Below, piece after piece: positions 6,221 through 6,622 of a stretch of 6,622 bases of DNA. Within the stretch, counting starts at the first letter, position 1. Each line of letters starts with the position of its first letter. Under the pieces are notes generated by a model. It made no database searches. It worked only from the letters and a program-made list of their open reading frames with translations, and was not told where the DNA came from. Made by a program: the position numbers and the translations under genes. Source of the DNA: Archangiaceae bacterium (lineage in GTDB: Bacteria; Myxococcota; Myxococcia; Myxococcales; Myxococcaceae); assembly GCA_023248915.1 (NCBI GenBank), contig JAHFDQ010000361.1, positions 1 through 6,622 of the forward strand, read 5' to 3'.

Positions 6221-6622
6221 TCAAGCTGACCCTTGGTGCCGCTTCCAGGCGACCAAGCGCTCCCGGGCAAGCCGGATTTGGCTCTGCTGATGGGATTTCG
6301 CCGGGTGTCGCCCCTTGTCGTAGCCCCCAAGCAGGAGCACGACCTTCTCTCCGTGGACGCTAAAGAAGACCCGAAGAAGCATCGCGCGAGAATCGGCCTG
6401 GGACAGCTTGCTCTTGCGCCGTAGCTTGAGGCGGTGGAGCACCTCGTCCACGGTGTCGTCGAGCCGGAACTCGAAGAGCCCACCGCCAAGTGCCCGTCCA
6501 TGCCGCGTCTGCACCACATTCGGGCCGAGGTGCTGCAAATAGTGGCGCATCGCCATGCCGAGTATCGTCGCCTCGGGCTCGGTCAGCCCCTCCGTCAACC
6601 ACCGGTGCACAGGGCAATCGCC
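6221..6622 (-). CDS. HigB/RelE-like toxin (phage Gp49-like family), 5' end outside window
   Basis: The - strand frame is open from the right edge to TGA (6221-6223), 133 visible residues. It matches the phage-derived Gp49-like/HigB branch of the RelE superfamily, whose studied members cut mRNA, often at the ribosome. Seen are GDCPVHRWL at the visible N-terminus, HGRALGGGLFEFRL in the middle, LLRVFFSVHGEKVVLLLGGYDK, and a C-terminal helix ARERLVAWKRH. The family usually begins several residues before the CPV motif, so the start is beyond the window; GTG 6608-6610 is in frame but would delete that motif. Between FEFRL and LLRVFF there are about 25 extra, mostly charged residues (VLHRLKLRRKSKLSQ) where the common form has a short loop. 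Activity is inferred. Confidence 0.82.
   Translation of the reverse strand, partial: GDCPVHRWLTEGLTEPEATILGMAMRHYLQHLGPNVVQTRHGRALGGGLFEFRLDDTVDEVLHRLKLRRKSKLSQADSRAMLLRVFFSVHGEKVVLLLGGYDKGRHPAKSHQQSQIRLARERLVAWKRHQGSA

Noticed and set aside
4854..6622. CRISPR array or complete restriction-modification system in the accessory region
   Set aside because: No regularly spaced repeats are seen, and only an internal piece of hsdM is present without hsdS or hsdR.

Overview
The window looks like chromosome from a GC-rich bacterium, most likely a myxobacterium or close relative (Myxococcota, formerly Deltaproteobacteria). Third codon positions are strongly G/C, and an FHA domain joined to a DUF4388 (PatA-type) domain is typical of that group. 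This placement is inference; no 16S or other decisive marker is present.

Positions 1-4634 are a housekeeping block, all on the + strand: the 3' part of an FHA-DUF4388 signalling protein, selD (selenophosphate synthase), a secreted N-acetylmuramoyl-L-alanine amidase, a roughly 500-base stretch with at most one doubtful small gene, then rph (RNase PH) and rdgB (XTP/dITP pyrophosphatase) nearly touching. The main result is in selD. The gene starts at ATG 947, not at the TTG at 1022 that a standard gene finder would choose. It reads through an in-frame TGA at 995-997, at the exact position of the catalytic Cys17 of E. coli SelD, so it is a selenocysteine-containing SelD. A GC-rich hairpin with a small G/U-containing loop (1024-1040) lies at a suitable distance downstream to be the SECIS element.

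Positions 4689-4853 hold two adjacent tRNA genes, tRNA-Pro(UGG) and tRNA-Arg(UCU), with a possible promoter in front.

From 4854 to the right edge the DNA is accessory and decayed, as expected for an old integrative element downstream of a tRNA gene. It contains the last 90 codons of a tyrosine recombinase on the - strand, joined within a few bases to an internal fragment of a type I restriction-modification HsdM subunit on the + strand. About 270 bases of unrecognised DNA follow, including a short orphan reading-frame tail. A - strand HigB/HigA-like toxin-antitoxin pair comes next, with the toxin cut by the right edge. The recombinase and HsdM pieces cannot be functional as seen. The toxin-antitoxin pair looks intact within the window and has an inverted repeat between its genes.
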